Below are positions 32,527 through 44,082 of a stretch of 64,000 bases of DNA, piece after piece (the stretch's first letter is position 1; each line of letters opens with the position of its first letter). The notes under the pieces are model-generated. The model worked only from the letters and a program-made list of their open reading frames with translations. It ran no database searches and was not told the DNA's origin. The translations under genes were made by a program, and so were the position numbers. The stretch is from Toxorhynchites rutilus septentrionalis. Taxonomy: Eukaryota > Arthropoda > Insecta > Diptera > Culicidae. The stretch covers positions 62,102,718 to 62,166,717 of the forward strand of contig NC_073745.1 of the NCBI RefSeq assembly GCF_029784135.1. The letters are read 5' to 3'.

Positions 32527-35500
32527 TCATATCCCTCCTATCCGATGAAAAAATTTTACTTAGTCGCGGCAATACATACACACACTCTTTACAGATGCAC
32601 GGGCCGAAGGTTGTGCAGTCCACTGATCATTCAACAAGAGCCAAAGGTTGTACCGCTCATGACAACTCTACACGAGCTGATGATTGCGCCGGCTAGTGAC
32701 CATTCTATCCTGGATTCCTCGAGGCGAGGAAGACGCACCACGCTAGATATGGGGTACAGACTAGGGGGGCGTTGCTGATTAATGGTCAGCTGCATCCCAA
32801 TAGGAAGTATCCCGTGTCGGGCACACGTACAGAGCATCGAAGACTGCAACATACCAATTATGAGAACACTTGTAATACTAACCTCGAGCCAACCGCGAGT
32901 AATCGGTTACATATTACTAACATAGTTGTAAGATAAAAATTGTCAAAATATTGGACTCCCGGCCCCGTCAGGCTAACGCCACATGTGCCTTAATAAAATA
33001 TATATTTTGGGAAAAAAAAAGTCTTACAAGAAATCCGAATAAATCATAATCGCATATAATATCAATCAAAGTATGTATCGTGTATATTTGAAATCGCATA
33101 AAATGTAAAAACTCGATTTTATATACCATTATCAAATTAAGTCGCAATTCGGTATAATAAACATCAGTTTTATGATGTACATTGTCGTAAAATATATTTA
33201 ATCCGCATCATATGCGTATATTACGCTGATGTAGTTTGTGTGTCGTATAAGCGTATAATTTAAATCGATTCAGTACTGTAGTAAATCGTGTTGCATGCTG
33301 AAGAAAATCATGAAACAGTAAATCATATTAGATCCTAATAAAGAACATATTACATCATATTGAAATGTCAATGATGCACTCGAAAGTTTTAACCGCTGTT
33401 GAATTAAGTTTCAGATAGCCGCGCGAGATAGCTGGTAGATGATAATCCAGACGACCGGAGTTCGAACCCACATCGGAGCAGTTTTCACCAAACATTAATC
33501 TGTGACATTTTAAACATTCATATTCCACTCCCAACACAAGTCAATCAAACAATTATTATTTCTACGAACATAAATACTCATATATAAAAATGGCGATTCG
33601 TGAGGTTGTAATAAACATTTCACGAAAATATTTTGCGCCATTTGTTTTTTTCTATGTCTGCAATAAATCGTATATAAGTATGGCAAAAGTCGTATTTGGT
33701 GCTTTGACAATTCATGAATATATTCATATTAGATCGCAATTCAATTCCAACATAACTCCAACACTTTTGCATGCATATGCCAGTTAGGCGCATTATATGC
33801 CAACCAAATTTTAGGGCATATGATGATATATATACGCTTGTTATGCGATTTAATGTTTGCTGGGGAGGGTATTCTAGTCTAGAAATTTGAAAAAAAATCA
33901 TTTTTTTTCTTCATATTTCTCTAATTCAGACATTTAAGAATATACCATAGAAGAGACTTTTTGAAAATCTCATTATTTACCAAGTTATAGCCATTTTAGT
34001 GTTGCGATAAATTATCTAGTGCGGCCATGACAATTAACTTCAAACGCGTTTTTCTCGAAACATGTTTTTCAAAATGGCTTACACGATATCTCGAGTTCTA
34101 CTTATCCGATCTATGTTTATATGAATACAATCTGTATGTATCTTTCTATCGCATGAACCTATAAAAAATCATAATTTCGTTACTTTACTATTTTAAAAAA
34201 ACAAGAAACTTAAAAAAAAGTTTTAAACAGCATTTTTTCTCTTCAAATTTCCGCCATTTTGTCAAAAAACACGTTTTTGACTTGTCCGAGGTTCATACGA
34301 TAGTGGCATCTTTACTGATTCAGGATCTGTTCAAATTTCCGCCATTTTATCAAAAAACATGTTTTTGACTAGTCCGAGGTTCATACGATAGTGGCATCTT
34401 TACTGATTCAGAATCTGTTCGATTTGTTTGTTTCGGAAAACCAGAAGTGCTGGAATGTTGTACGCCATGGCACAACTTATTTTTTTGTTCAATTTTTGTT
34501 TTATTGATATAACAAATAGTGATATAATGGATGGTAAAAATATTCTTTGTTTTACTTTTTCGGAGCTCGAACAAACGTCCGAAATTCGTGTCTCTATCCC
34601 CCTTAATCTGATCGAGTCAAATCCTATCGGATGGTACAAATATTGCAACCTTGAAATGCAGAATGTAAAAGTTTATTTCGTTCAGATTGCGATGTGTGAA
34701 ATCCGATCGGGTTCCGTAATATGGGTTAATATGTAGTCCATGCATTGTTGCATGTTTGCATGTTTCATGCATGTTTTTCGTGATGTTTCGTTTCTGTAAT
34801 TTCGGTGATTTTCGACATCTGTAGTGAATCTACTAATTCATGTGCATGAAAGATTAATCTTTTCTTTTAATTATTCAGCAGTAGCAGCATGAACTTTCCA
34901 GACAACTCAAAAGAAGCGTATTACAAAAATTACCAGACATCAATGAAGAACAACATCATTGCAAGAAAAAGATCTCCAGAGATACGGCCCGTACACTCAT
35001 GGAAGAATTTGTTTTTCGTTTCAATGTTCAGAAATCCTTGGGAGTTCTCGAAAACAAACCAAACAGTTTTGTCATCAAGAGCAAAAGCTGAATTCAATCC
35101 GCACTTAAGTCGTGATTTTTAATACTACAAAAAATCCAACATTCTTTGTGTTATTGGGTGTCTTTATCCTGGCGGATTTAATGGCCCTCTATTACCAATT
35201 GGAATAAATTGGATCCTAGTACATGTGCGTTACCTTCAGAATATACATTTCAGGAAAGAGGTTCAGTCCAGGCCCCGGCCAAGAGGATATGATCCGCGAG
35301 TCAAGATGTGTCACAAATTTAGCTGTCATTGCCAAACTATCAAACGTCTCGGTGAGCTCAAGGCAGATCTACGTAACAAGGTGCGCCCATTCGCTAATCA
35401 TATTTAACTCGAAACAATCGTCAAATCAAATCGTCAGTTTTGCAATTCTAAAATTTGAATGGAGATTCTTAAGTTTCTCGATTACTTGAAACACGACGCT

Positions 35501-37440
35501 CTCTTAACCATTTGGCTATATATTTCACAACACACAACATTTACAAAAACTCGCCATTATAATATAAAATCATAATCAAACACAATTCCAGTTCAATTTT
35601 ACGTAATACTGTACTGCATAGAATACATATTCGAAATTGAAAGGTAAATTTTCATTCATTATTTTTTATTTTAGAAGTGTGTTAATGTCATCCTGCAAAT
35701 TAATGGCTGTAGAGTGAATTTCACATTTTGACCCACCTGGTAGTATGTTAAGCGCCTTGATTTACACCAGCTTGAGAGTTTGGCAGTTCTCGCGAATGAC
35801 AGTGGTTGTTTAGGAGTAGCCAAGATGTGTGGAATAAAGGTGTGACCGTGTCGTCAATAAGTGCGCGAGGGGAAACGGTATAAATATTCAGAGGACTGTG
35901 GAAAGGGATTTTACTGCAAATAGAGATGTCTAAATTTTTCGTTTATTCAATTGTCGATTAATCGTGGGGTCATTTTTAAATATTCGATTCATTCGAATAA
36001 TTGTTTTTCAGTATTCGATTAACCGAGCGAATATTTATTTCTTGTAATCAAAAAGAACAGACATATTTGTAATAAAAAAGTATGATGTCATAATTTTAAA
36101 AGTTACATTAAATATAATTTTGAAATAAACATGATGCAGAATAATTGTTTTTGAATGAAATGGTATTTTAGTATATTAATAAATTTACCATTTCATTATT
36201 GTTTGAGGACGATTGAAAAAAAAAGTAAACAATGAGAATGATGCACAATGTTATTATTGTACCAACATAAAATTGTTTCTGTTCAAAATTACCTGTTCTT
36301 TGAATGTTGAATGAAATAGCTGATTTGTTTGAATATTTCTGCTTGATCCTTATAGCTACTAGTTCAAAAGAGGTACATTTATAGAATCATTGACCACTAG
36401 TATGGTATATTTTCCTCGGCACTCTGAATTTGAATACTACTATTTTAGAAAGGGAGCTGAAACCACTTTCTTTAAGTCCGCATTTTACCCTGAATTCTTC
36501 TTCCCAGTCTCCTCCACCACCAGGGAATCATTTTTATGGTTCAACCGTAAATGATTTAGCATATCCGAAGAATTTCGACGAAACACCATGACGGTTAACA
36601 CTCCTATACTCGCGCATAGGTCTGAGAGACCAAGAAATCAATAATTCGTTCTTTTCTCAGAAAACAGTTACAGCTTCGGTTTTTTTTTTTCTATAATATA
36701 TGAGCTGAACAATATCGACGATAAAACAAGTCGCAGGAAGTTCCTAGAAATCCTTTTATATCATCTTTTTATGCCCCATCAAAAACAGGCATTAAGTTTT
36801 TGTTTACCAAGAACACAGAAACAAAGAATATTAAATATAGGAAAACTTGAAATTCCAGAAACCTTACAATCGAATAATTAACCGACGTCTCTAACTGCAA
36901 AACGCGGAAAAATACCTCCATCACCGACCGACACCGAAAGTCGAATTATTTTCTTGAGCTGAAACATATAAGATAGAGTTTATTACAAACCTAACTTTAA
37001 TCGTAAAAAACTTACCTTTCAACTTTCCAATGCTCTTAAAGGGTGTGTCACATCAAATTGCATCACGGAAAAAACGCTGTAGAAATTCGCTCAGTAGACC
37101 GATCCTTTTGAAAATTTTAGACAGTAAAATAAAAACTATTAAACAACTTTTGGCATTTTCTTTTTAATCATACTTCGAGCCCAAGCCCGTATGCTCGCAC
37201 CTTCCTCTTTACCCCGTCCATAAGGTTCTGTACAACGTCAGGTTGTAGTTTTTTTTGAACAGAAATCCATTTTCTCTTGAAGTCCGCCTCCGATTTGACA
37301 ACTTTTGGGTTCTTCCGGAGGGCCTGCTTCATAATCGCCCAATATTTCTCTATTGGGCGAAGCTCCGGCGCGTTGGGCGGGTTCATTTCCTTTGGCACGA
37401 AGGTGACCCCGTTGGCTTCGTACCACTCCAACACGTCCTT
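32527..37440 (+). repeat. 4.9-kb tandem duplication, unit B
   Basis: Near-identical to 27617-32526, about 4914 bp. It continues without a break into the rest of the DD37E element at 37440, so unit B keeps the original right-hand context and unit A the original left-hand context. Confidence 0.95.
35911..36901. mobile_element. About 1-kb MITE, unit B
   Basis: Duplicated copy of the element at 30998-31987; see that entry for its terminal repeats. Confidence 0.65.
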
Positions 37441-38874
37441 TGAATAGTGGCACGAAGCGAGATCCGGCCAGAAGATGGTCGGACCCTCGTGCTGCTTCAA
37501 TAGTGTTAGTAAGCGCTTCTGTAGGCACTCCTTAAGGTATGTCCTCTGCGGAGAAGAACAACAGGCCCGGCAGCTGACGAAAGTCCGCTTTGACGTAGGT
37601 TTCGTCGTCCATTACCAGGCAATGCGGCTTCGTCAGCATTTCGGTGTACAGCTTCCGGGCTCGCGTCTTCCCCACCATGTTTTGCCTTTCGTCGCGGTTA
37701 GGAGCCTTCTGAACCTTGTATGTACGCAGGCCCTCCCGCTGCTTGGTCCGCTGGACGAATGAACTTGACAAATTCAGCTTATTGGCGACATCCCGGACCG
37801 AACTTCTCGGATCACGTCTAAACTGCTTAACTACGCGCTTGTGATCTTTTTCACTGACGGAGCATCCATTTTTGCTGTTCTTCACCTTCCGGTCGATGGT
37901 TAGGTTCTCGAAGTATCGTTTTAGAACTCTGCTGACCGTGGATTGGACGATTCCCAGCATCTTACCGATGTCCCGATGTGACAACTCTGGATTCTCGAAA
38001 TGAGTGCGCAGGATTAATTCACGACGCTCTTTTTCGATCGACGAAGTTTTTCCAAATTTACGAAAAATTGACAGTAAACCTGCCCGTTTACCGTGCCGGT
38101 CATCACGAAGGGGGCGCTCCGCTTTCCGCAAGAGCAGATCGCTTGCCACACCATGTACTTTTTGGCAAATTTGGATAGTTTCTGCTTGCGAATCTCCTCC
38201 GGAACGCTGAATTTGTCCTCTGCGGAGAAGAACAACAGGCCCGGCAGCTGACGAAAGTCCACTTTGATGTAGGTTTCGTCGTCCATTACCAGGCAATGCG
38301 GCTTCGTCAGCATTTCGGTGTACAGCTTCCGGGCTCGCGTCTTCCCCACCATGTTTTGTCTTTCGTCGTGGTTAGGAGCCTTCTGAACCTTGTATGTACG
38401 CAGGCCCTCCCGCTGCTTGGTCCGCTGGACGAATGAACTTGACAAATTCAGCTGATTGGCGACATCCCGGACCGAACTTCTCGGATCACGTCTAAACTGC
38501 TTAACTACGCGCTTGTGATCTTTTTCACTGACGGAGCATCCATTTTTACCGTTCTTTACCTTGCGGTCGATGGTTAGGTTCTCGAAGTATCGTTTTAGTA
38601 CTCTGCTGACCGTGGATTGGACGATTCCCAGCATCTTACCGATGTCCCGATGTGACAACTCCGGATTCTCGAAATGAGTGTACAAGATTAGTTCACGACG
38701 CTCTTTTTCGTTCGACGACATTTTTCCAAATTTACGAAAAATTGACAGTTAAGCATGGCCAACGTAATCTATACACTCTTATCTGATTATAAAACCAAAG
38801 CTTAAGATATAATTCCTAAAAATTAAATTTCTACAGCGTTTTTTCCGTGATGCAATTTGATGTGACACACCCTT
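37039..38874 (-). mobile_element. DD37E element with internal duplication
   Basis: Both terminal repeats are present and flanked by TA (37037-37038, 38875-38876). Length is 1836 bp against 1297 for the intact copy. On the minus strand the element runs normally to the codons for GTVNGQVY, then restarts just upstream of the transposase start (junction near 38077). It proceeds to FFSAED and then jumps to YLKECLQKR (junction near 37541). The extra 540 bp is a partial second copy of the 5' half. Confidence 0.9.
37168..38721 (-). pseudogene. DD37E transposase pseudogene, rearranged
   Basis: The first frame starts at 38721 (MSSNEKERRE) and follows the family protein through both helix-turn-helix segments, the first catalytic aspartate and KYMVWQAICSCG. 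It then diverges after NGQVY into untranslated leader sequence and stops. A second, ATG-less copy of residues 1 to about 165 follows (38041-37542). The third segment (37541-37168) encodes the last 120 or so residues with WPDLAS and PIEKYW. No single frame covers all catalytic residues. Confidence 0.9.
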
Positions 38875-39032
38875 TATTCCCACCAAAACAATACCACACA
38901 CAAAGAGCAAAAAAAAAGATATTGCAAAATATTGCAGATTGTTTACATACAAAATCCAAGATGGCTGAAAAGCCTTTTTCATAAGTTGCGCTACCGTATT
39001 GTATCTATCGTGGCTACTCCCACTCCCATGCG

Positions 39033-39310
39033 TGCTCTCTTGGCCGAGTGGTTAGCGTCATAACTAACATGCCGGGTGTTCGGGTTCGATTCCCGTTCTG
39101 GTCGGGGGAATTTTTCGTCAAAGAAATTTCCTCCGACTTGCACTGTGATCACGCGTATTCTAGAGCTTGCCACTCAGAACGCATTCAAGGCGTGTTATTT
39201 GGCATAGAAATCTCAACTATGTACTAATAAAAATGACGCAATAAATACTACGTTAAGACGGCGAAGTTCCTCTAGGAACGTTAGTGCCATTGAAGAAGAA
39301 GAAGAAGAAG
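39033..39310 (+). mobile_element. tRNA-derived SINE with (GAA)n tail
   Basis: tRNA-like head with A box TGGCCGAGTGGTTAGCG and B box GGTTCGATTCC (39083-39093), then a body with TTTCCTCCGACTTGCACTG and GGAACGTTAGTGCCATTG, ending in GAAGAAGAA repeats (39291-39310). A simple-repeat tail in place of poly(A) recalls the Gecko SINE of Aedes aegypti; that name is a tentative match from memory. Confidence 0.85.
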
Positions 39311-39339
39311 TAACATGCGGACTTGAAAAAGGTGGTCTC

Positions 39340-39950
39340 AACTCATGTTCTAAAATAGTAGTATTTAAACTCCGGGTGCCAAGGAAAATATACCATACTA
39401 GTGGTCAATGATTCTATAAATATACTTTTTTTGAACTAGTAGTTATAGGGAAAAAGCAGAAAAATACACACAAATCAGATATTTCAACAACATTCGAAGA
39501 ATAGGTAATTTTGAACAGAAAATATTTTATGTTGGTATAATAAAAATATTGTGCATCCTTTTCATGGTGTGCTCTCTTTTCAATCGTCCTCAAAAAATCA
39601 TGAAATAGCAAATTTATCAATATACTGAAATACCTTTTCAGTACACCATATTTATTTCATAATTATATTTAATGTAACTATTAAAATTATGACATCATTT
39701 TTTATTATAAATGACTGTTCGTTTTGATTACAAGAAACAAATATTCGCTCGATTAATCGAATACTGAAAGACAATTAAAAATTTAAATTTAAAAATGACC
39801 CCACGATTAATCGAATAAACGAAAAATTTAGACATCTCTATTTGCAGTTAAATCCCTCTCCACAGTCCTCTGTATATTTATGCCGTTTCCCCTCGCGCAC
39901 TTATTGACGACACGGTCACACCTTTATTCCACACATCTTGGGAGTAGCAT
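39340..39950 (-). repeat. Diverged inverted copy of the 30998-31987 MITE left part
   Basis: Reverse complement matches 30897-31560 (for example ACATCTCTATTTGCAGT and GTGACCGTGTCGTCAATAAG on the other strand). Several small indels show it is older than the tandem duplication. Confidence 0.75.
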
Positions 39951-40982
39951 CAGCTCGCCTAAATACAGGCCTGATTACATAATGGAAACAGCTGTCTGCA
40001 GGAGTGCAATGTACTACAAATTTCATATCAGCTGACCAAAAACAACAGCAAGGAATTGTGTGTCTCACATGGGTGAGAAAGGAATGGAGAGAAAACAATG
40101 GGATTCACGCCTCGCTCCTATTGGGATCTCTTCAGCCACGCGAACAAAGGAGGAACAATATAGATGAAAATTCACCACTTCACCGAAGATCGGAAAACAT
40201 CGCACAGCAGAAGGATCAACATTAACAACAACAGCGCACGGCAATTTTGCGATCAGCGGAGCGACAGTAGTTCTAATCGGTCCACCAGAGGATACACTAT
40301 ACTCGGCCAAAAGGCAGTTGATCGGTCTGTTGTTATTTACAACAGCCCTGTTTTATTGCACCTGTGAATAAAATATGTAAACGTTGTGAACTGTAGAAAT
40401 GTGTATAAAAACTGTAAATATATGGGAAATGTAGATGTGTAATACTGTGAACTGAACTGTTTTGACGTAGGATTACGTCTAACCGGAAGATATAGGGGGT
40501 GAAATGGAAATCTAGGCACTGAAAAAGTAGGAAAAAATGCAAGATTTGGAATGCTTATAACTCGAGCATTTCTCAATAGATCGCAAAGGTTTTTGCATCA
40601 ATTGATAGGAAATATATCTACGCATCTATCATAACGAATAACATTTCATTTTTCTTGAGATAAATAATTGAATAATTGTGAAATATCAAGCATTGTCAAA
40701 ATGCACTATGTGCCCATTTTTGATTGGTCCATTTTGTGCTCCTCAAATCGTACCGACCAAAACGGACAACCAGAGCAGCAGCGGAATAGAATGAAGCACG
40801 ATTGGAAAGGAAAAAGAAAAAAAATTAACGAAACATTGGTCGCAGTCTCACACATGCGTAATTCCCGAGCCAGCCAGTCTGCTTAAAAATCCCCGCTCCG
40901 CTGCCGTAACGATCATTCTCATTCAAACCGTACACCACATCGGTTCGCATCACAACACATCAACAAACCAACCCAAGCAGCC

Positions 40983-41290
40983 ATGTCTGGACATGGCAAA
41001 GGAGGAAAAGTGAAGGGAAAGGCAAAATCCCGCTCGAACCGTGTTGGTGTGGAGTTCCCCGCAAGGGTAGCTAGGCCGAGCGTGTTAGTACCAGTGCACC
41101 AGTCCACCTAGCCGGCGTTATATAGCTTCGGCCGCCGAAGTGATCGAGTTAGCTGGCAAAGCTGCTCGCGACGATAAGAAAACCTGCATTCGGAACAGAA
41201 CACATTCGGTTCGGTGGACATCAAGACAACAACAGGCAGTTGCAGCGAGTGTCAAACGCAATCGCAAAACGGCATCAGGTAGCAGAAGAA
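40983..41290 (+). pseudogene. Histone H2A pseudogene, unit 1
   Basis: The ATG at 40983 opens MSGHGKGGKVKGKAKSRSNR, the H2A N-terminal tail (H for R at residue 4). After VEFP the loop-1 region (VGRIHRLL) is deleted, and the frame runs into a stop at 41107. In another frame EVIELAGKAARDDKKTCI (about 41137-41190) corresponds to VLELAGNAARDNKKTRI of the H2A fold. The rest of the C-terminus is unrelated. It cannot encode a histone. The promoter region (GATTGGTCC near 40729, TTAAAAATC near 40885) and a stem-loop at 41422 are retained, so a whole cell-cycle histone gene was captured and later decayed. Confidence 0.9.
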
Positions 41291-41421
41291 AAAAGTTTGT
41301 TCTTTATACAAACTGCTTTGGTGGCAAATCCAGAACAAGGCGGCATCGAGGGCGTTCGAAATGGTTTTTTTCAAAACCACGAGTACTAAGTTTTCTAAAT
41401 TGGAACCATTCCATAAAACAA

Positions 41422-41437
41422 GGCGCTTTTCAGGGCC
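41422..41437 (+). promoter_or_regulatory. Histone 3' stem-loop, degraded
   Basis: GGCGCTTTTCAGGGCC: loop and 3' arm are canonical, and one base of the 5' arm is mutated. It lies about 150 bp past the H2A unit 1 remnant. Confidence 0.65.
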
Positions 41438-41654
41438 ATTAAACCTTCCAAAAAAGAGTTTAGGAAATACAGTACAATGCTTTCTAAAACATTATCCAAA
41501 ATAATAATAAAACACAAATTGATTTTTCCATAATTTGTTTGCCAGGATCTGATGAGTATGTGAATTTGGCAGTTGTTATGAGCTTTTTGATAGTTGGGGA
41601 CTTTCCTGATTATTCAATTTTCACCAATTCTTAAATTGTTTCCAGATTGAAAGT

Positions 41655-41878
41655 ACAGTAATTTACAATTAGTTCGACATTTAGCTAATTGGACGGACAT
41701 GTAATGCGACTTATTTAGTTGGACATTTTTATAAACATAGAGATCCAAATTATGACCCCACATTGAAAGTCGACACTGTACCACTGTCATCGCAAATGTT
41801 CAATTACAGGTTAAAATCGCCTCCAATGCGACACTGAGTGGCGCTTCGGCACGTCGCATTGAATGTAATTTACTGTAC
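41655..41878. mobile_element. Small TA-type MITE
   Basis: Ends ACAGTAATTTACA and, inverted, TGTAATTTACTGT, next to TA on both sides. Inside are CCACATTGAAAGTCGACACT and CGACACTGAGTGGCG. Its inverted-copy counterpart is 60002-60198, where the left end differs. Confidence 0.6.
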
Positions 41879-42031
41879 AACATGTCACAAAGCTGGATGG
41901 GAAGAAATTTTCCAACTGTGAAAGCTGTGGCGAGTGGCAACAAATCGCTAAACAGTAAGGTTTAGCCGAACAAGATGGGGATATCGAGTGATAACAAAAC
42001 AATAAACTCTTTAGATTGAAGATAATTTTGT

Positions 42032-42047
42032 GATCCTGAAAAGGACC
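42032..42047 (-). promoter_or_regulatory. Histone 3' stem-loop, minus strand
   Basis: On the minus strand GGTCCT-TTTC-AGGATC: a 6-bp stem with one weak pair, followed by CTAAAGAG about 20 bases downstream, as in a histone downstream element. It points opposite to the two H2A relics, suggesting a third, divergent histone gene end was captured. Confidence 0.65.
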
Positions 42048-42063
42048 CTTTTTAGCCTGCATG

Positions 42064-42216
42064 TTTTTTTTTATCTGTATTATAGTGACTTTCAACTCAT
42101 TTGGCTGGTTCATCACTTCTACTTCCATTTTTGGAAGAATGTCGGGAGTGAGAATTGAACTCGTGACCTTTAGCGTGAAGGGTATGGATGTTACCACTAC
42201 GCCAGATCGTCTCCAC
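42064..42216 (-). mobile_element. tRNA-derived SINE with 12-bp target duplication
   Basis: Same SINE as 2366-2516. Duplications TTAGCCTGCATG at 42052-42063 and 42217-42228. The inverted copy has the same SINE at 59664-59816 with the same duplication, so it predates the element's duplication. Confidence 0.9.
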
Positions 42217-42371
42217 TTAGCCTGCATGTGAATCCAACGAGCGAACAAATCGTAATGAATGTATTTTTTGCCATCGCTCCCTTTTAACGCTCATTCGTTC
42301 GTCTCGTTGGACTCGCCCCTCTGGCTGTGTCTGCCGATTTGTCTCTATCCTGTGAGTGTGTACCGCTAGAG

Positions 42372-42378
42372 TATAAAA
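42372..42378 (+). promoter_or_regulatory. TATA box of H2A unit 2
   Basis: TATAAAA about 70 bases upstream of the H2A unit 2 start, after a GC-richer proximal region; mirrored in the inverted copy near 59505-59515. Confidence 0.5.
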
Positions 42379-42439
42379 CACGCGGACCCCAAAAAAATAT
42401 CTTATTTTCTTTCAAACCGTAAACCCGTGTGGTTGTACG

Positions 42440-42725
42440 GCATCGGCATCGTGGACGTAACAAAGGAGGACAAGTTAAGGGAAAGGCAAAGTCTCACTCG
42501 AATCGTGCAGATCTCCAGTTCCCTGTTGGTCGCATTCACCGATTGCTCCGCAAGGGTAACTAGGCCGAACGGATTGGTGCCGGAGCACCGGTATACCTAA
42601 CAGCGATTATAGAGTTTCGGCCGTCGGAGTGCTCGAGTTGGCTTGCAAAGCTGCTCACGACAATCAGAAAACCCGCATCAAGAACAGAGCAGCTTCGGTT
42701 CGGCGCTCATCAAGGCAACAAATAG
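42440..42725 (+). pseudogene. Histone H2A pseudogene, unit 2
   Basis: The initiator ATG is damaged, but the translation reads [20 protein letters not shown] then HRLLRKGN, a stop, then AERIGAGAPVYLTAI. This is the H2A N-tail, first helix and loop. After a shift, ELACKAAHDNQKTRIKNR corresponds to ELAGNAARDNKKTRIIPR. It retains more of H2A than unit 1, including the VGRIHRLL segment that unit 1 lost, so the two units are independent derivatives of one gene. It is followed by a canonical stem-loop at 42919. Confidence 0.9.
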
Positions 42726-42918
42726 TTTCAGTGAGTGGCAAAGTGTTTCTCCGGCACGTCACATTAAATGTAATTTACTGAACAACATGTCACAAGCTGG
42801 ATGGGAAGAAATTTTCCAACTGTGAAAGCTGTGGCGAGTGGCAAACGCAATAGCTAAACAGGAAGGTTTAACCGAACAAGATGGGAATATCGAGTGATAA
42901 CAAAAACACAACACCAAA

Positions 42919-42934
42919 GGTTCTTTTCAGAACC
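42919..42934 (+). promoter_or_regulatory. Canonical histone 3' stem-loop
   Basis: GGTTCT-TTTC-AGAACC: a perfect 6-bp stem and 4-base loop preceded by ACCAAA and followed by ATCA, matching the binding site of stem-loop binding protein at every consensus position. It lies about 190 bp beyond the H2A unit 2 remnant. Confidence 0.85.
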
Positions 42935-43115
42935 ATCAACATATTCATAAAGAGTAAACAGTAAACTAATCCATTTTTCAGGTAGATAGGTAGATATTCA
43001 CGTAGGAGAAGAAAATAAAACAATATATTTAAAATATATATTTAACAAAAGCTGTCCCCTTTGTATAGTCCTACGTCACTCCGGTTATGTCCCCGACATT
43101 ACCCACCCGTCTTTT

Positions 43116-43727
43116 GTGTTTTATGTATGGAAGGAAATATTCGGTAGTGCATTGTAATTGCACTAGTGTTTTCTGCGTTGTTTGTTTGCCGTCGGTATTT
43201 TATGTGGATGTATTTGATGTGGCCGACGGCATAGTCCTTGGTGTTTTGTGTGGGGGAAAAAGGAGTTTTCCCTTCGATGTTGGGGGCCTGGAACGAAGCT
43301 ATCGGAGTTTAGAATTAACGACCAGGTTCCCCAACAGTGGTCGCAAATTGCATTTGCGACCCGGACATGTTTGACGCTGTCAAATGCAGTGTATTAGTAT
43401 ATGGATGCCCTAGGGCCGGTTCAGTCATATGAAAAAATATGGCTGTTTGACCGAGCTGCACTCTCAGGCAGTTCAATATTTTTTTTATGAATACTGAGTA
43501 CTCAGTGTCGTGTTTCCGTTTAGACATCGTTGGTTTTCAGCGACCGTTTCTGTTAACATTACTCAAGAGACTGACGTTCTATCGAACTAGTGACATGCAT
43601 CAGCCAAAGAGATATTCTGTCATCGCCCATTTTTCTCATTCTTATTAGCTGATACTCTTTCGGACCATTGCTACCAATTTTTCCGAATTTTCTAATTTTT
43701 ACTTCTAATACATCCGGTTAGTTGTAA
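43116..43727. other. Interval between H2A element and LINE
   Basis: Moderate GC at 43090-43380, with frames of no recognised family; nothing else supported. Confidence 0.4.
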
Positions 43728-44082
43728 AAGACATTTTTTTTTTTATATAAATCGTTTATTTTTACAGGCTCAGTTACATTAGTTTAAAGGAGCCGAATTC
43801 ATAAATATATGTTTTAAAACTATACATAAATAATTTTCCTAACACTATGATTAGTAAGGTGGAAAACCGATTACTCGCGGTTTACTCGAGTTTAGAGGGT
43901 GACATCTTTCAGGAAAGGGATGGGATATAAGGGAACTGTTACAATGTTGATGATCACACTCGATTCTTAAATCTATTCGTATATCTATTGTATATTTACA
44001 TTTCAACTTATTTTACTGTTTATACCAAGGGGGCCAATTGCTCGCAATGGATGAAAAGGAGGGTATAAGGAGATAGGTACAA

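Larger units (their letters stand above)
40464..43111 (+). mobile_element. GACGTAG-family element with tandem histone H2A units
   Basis: 5' GACGTAGGATTACGTC after TTTT (40460-40463). The 3' end is GTCCTACGTCAC, a hairpin (GGTTATGTC / GACATTACC around CCC) and CCCACCCGTC before TTTT (43112-43115). Inside are two H2A relics with promoters, three histone stem-loops, a small TA MITE and a SINE. A near-identical inverted copy is at 58601-61390. There is no transposase or RT frame. Confidence 0.85.

Noticed and set aside
32341..32778. A 145-aa plus-strand open frame.
   Set aside because: It is antisense to the DD37E transposase and crosses the duplication junction into LINE tail; a chimera with no coding support.
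29979..35489. Frames conserved between the two duplicated units (for example 29979-30212 and 34889-35122).
   Set aside because: The units are so similar overall that frame conservation carries no information; no domains recognised.
37475..38210. Several 60-95 aa plus-strand frames.
   Set aside because: Antisense shadows of the GC-rich transposase sequence; similar shadows accompany each copy (15287, 15518, 17429, 17660).
39041..39095. A and B boxes suggesting a tRNA gene.
   Set aside because: The 3' half does not close an acceptor stem and the sequence runs on into a SINE body with a GAA tail. The same applies to the heads at 10468, 42216, 58992 and 59664.
40983..42725. Possibility that the H2A frames are functional histones.
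   Set aside because: Both units have stops, deletions and frame shifts, and the same lesions occur in the inverted copy.
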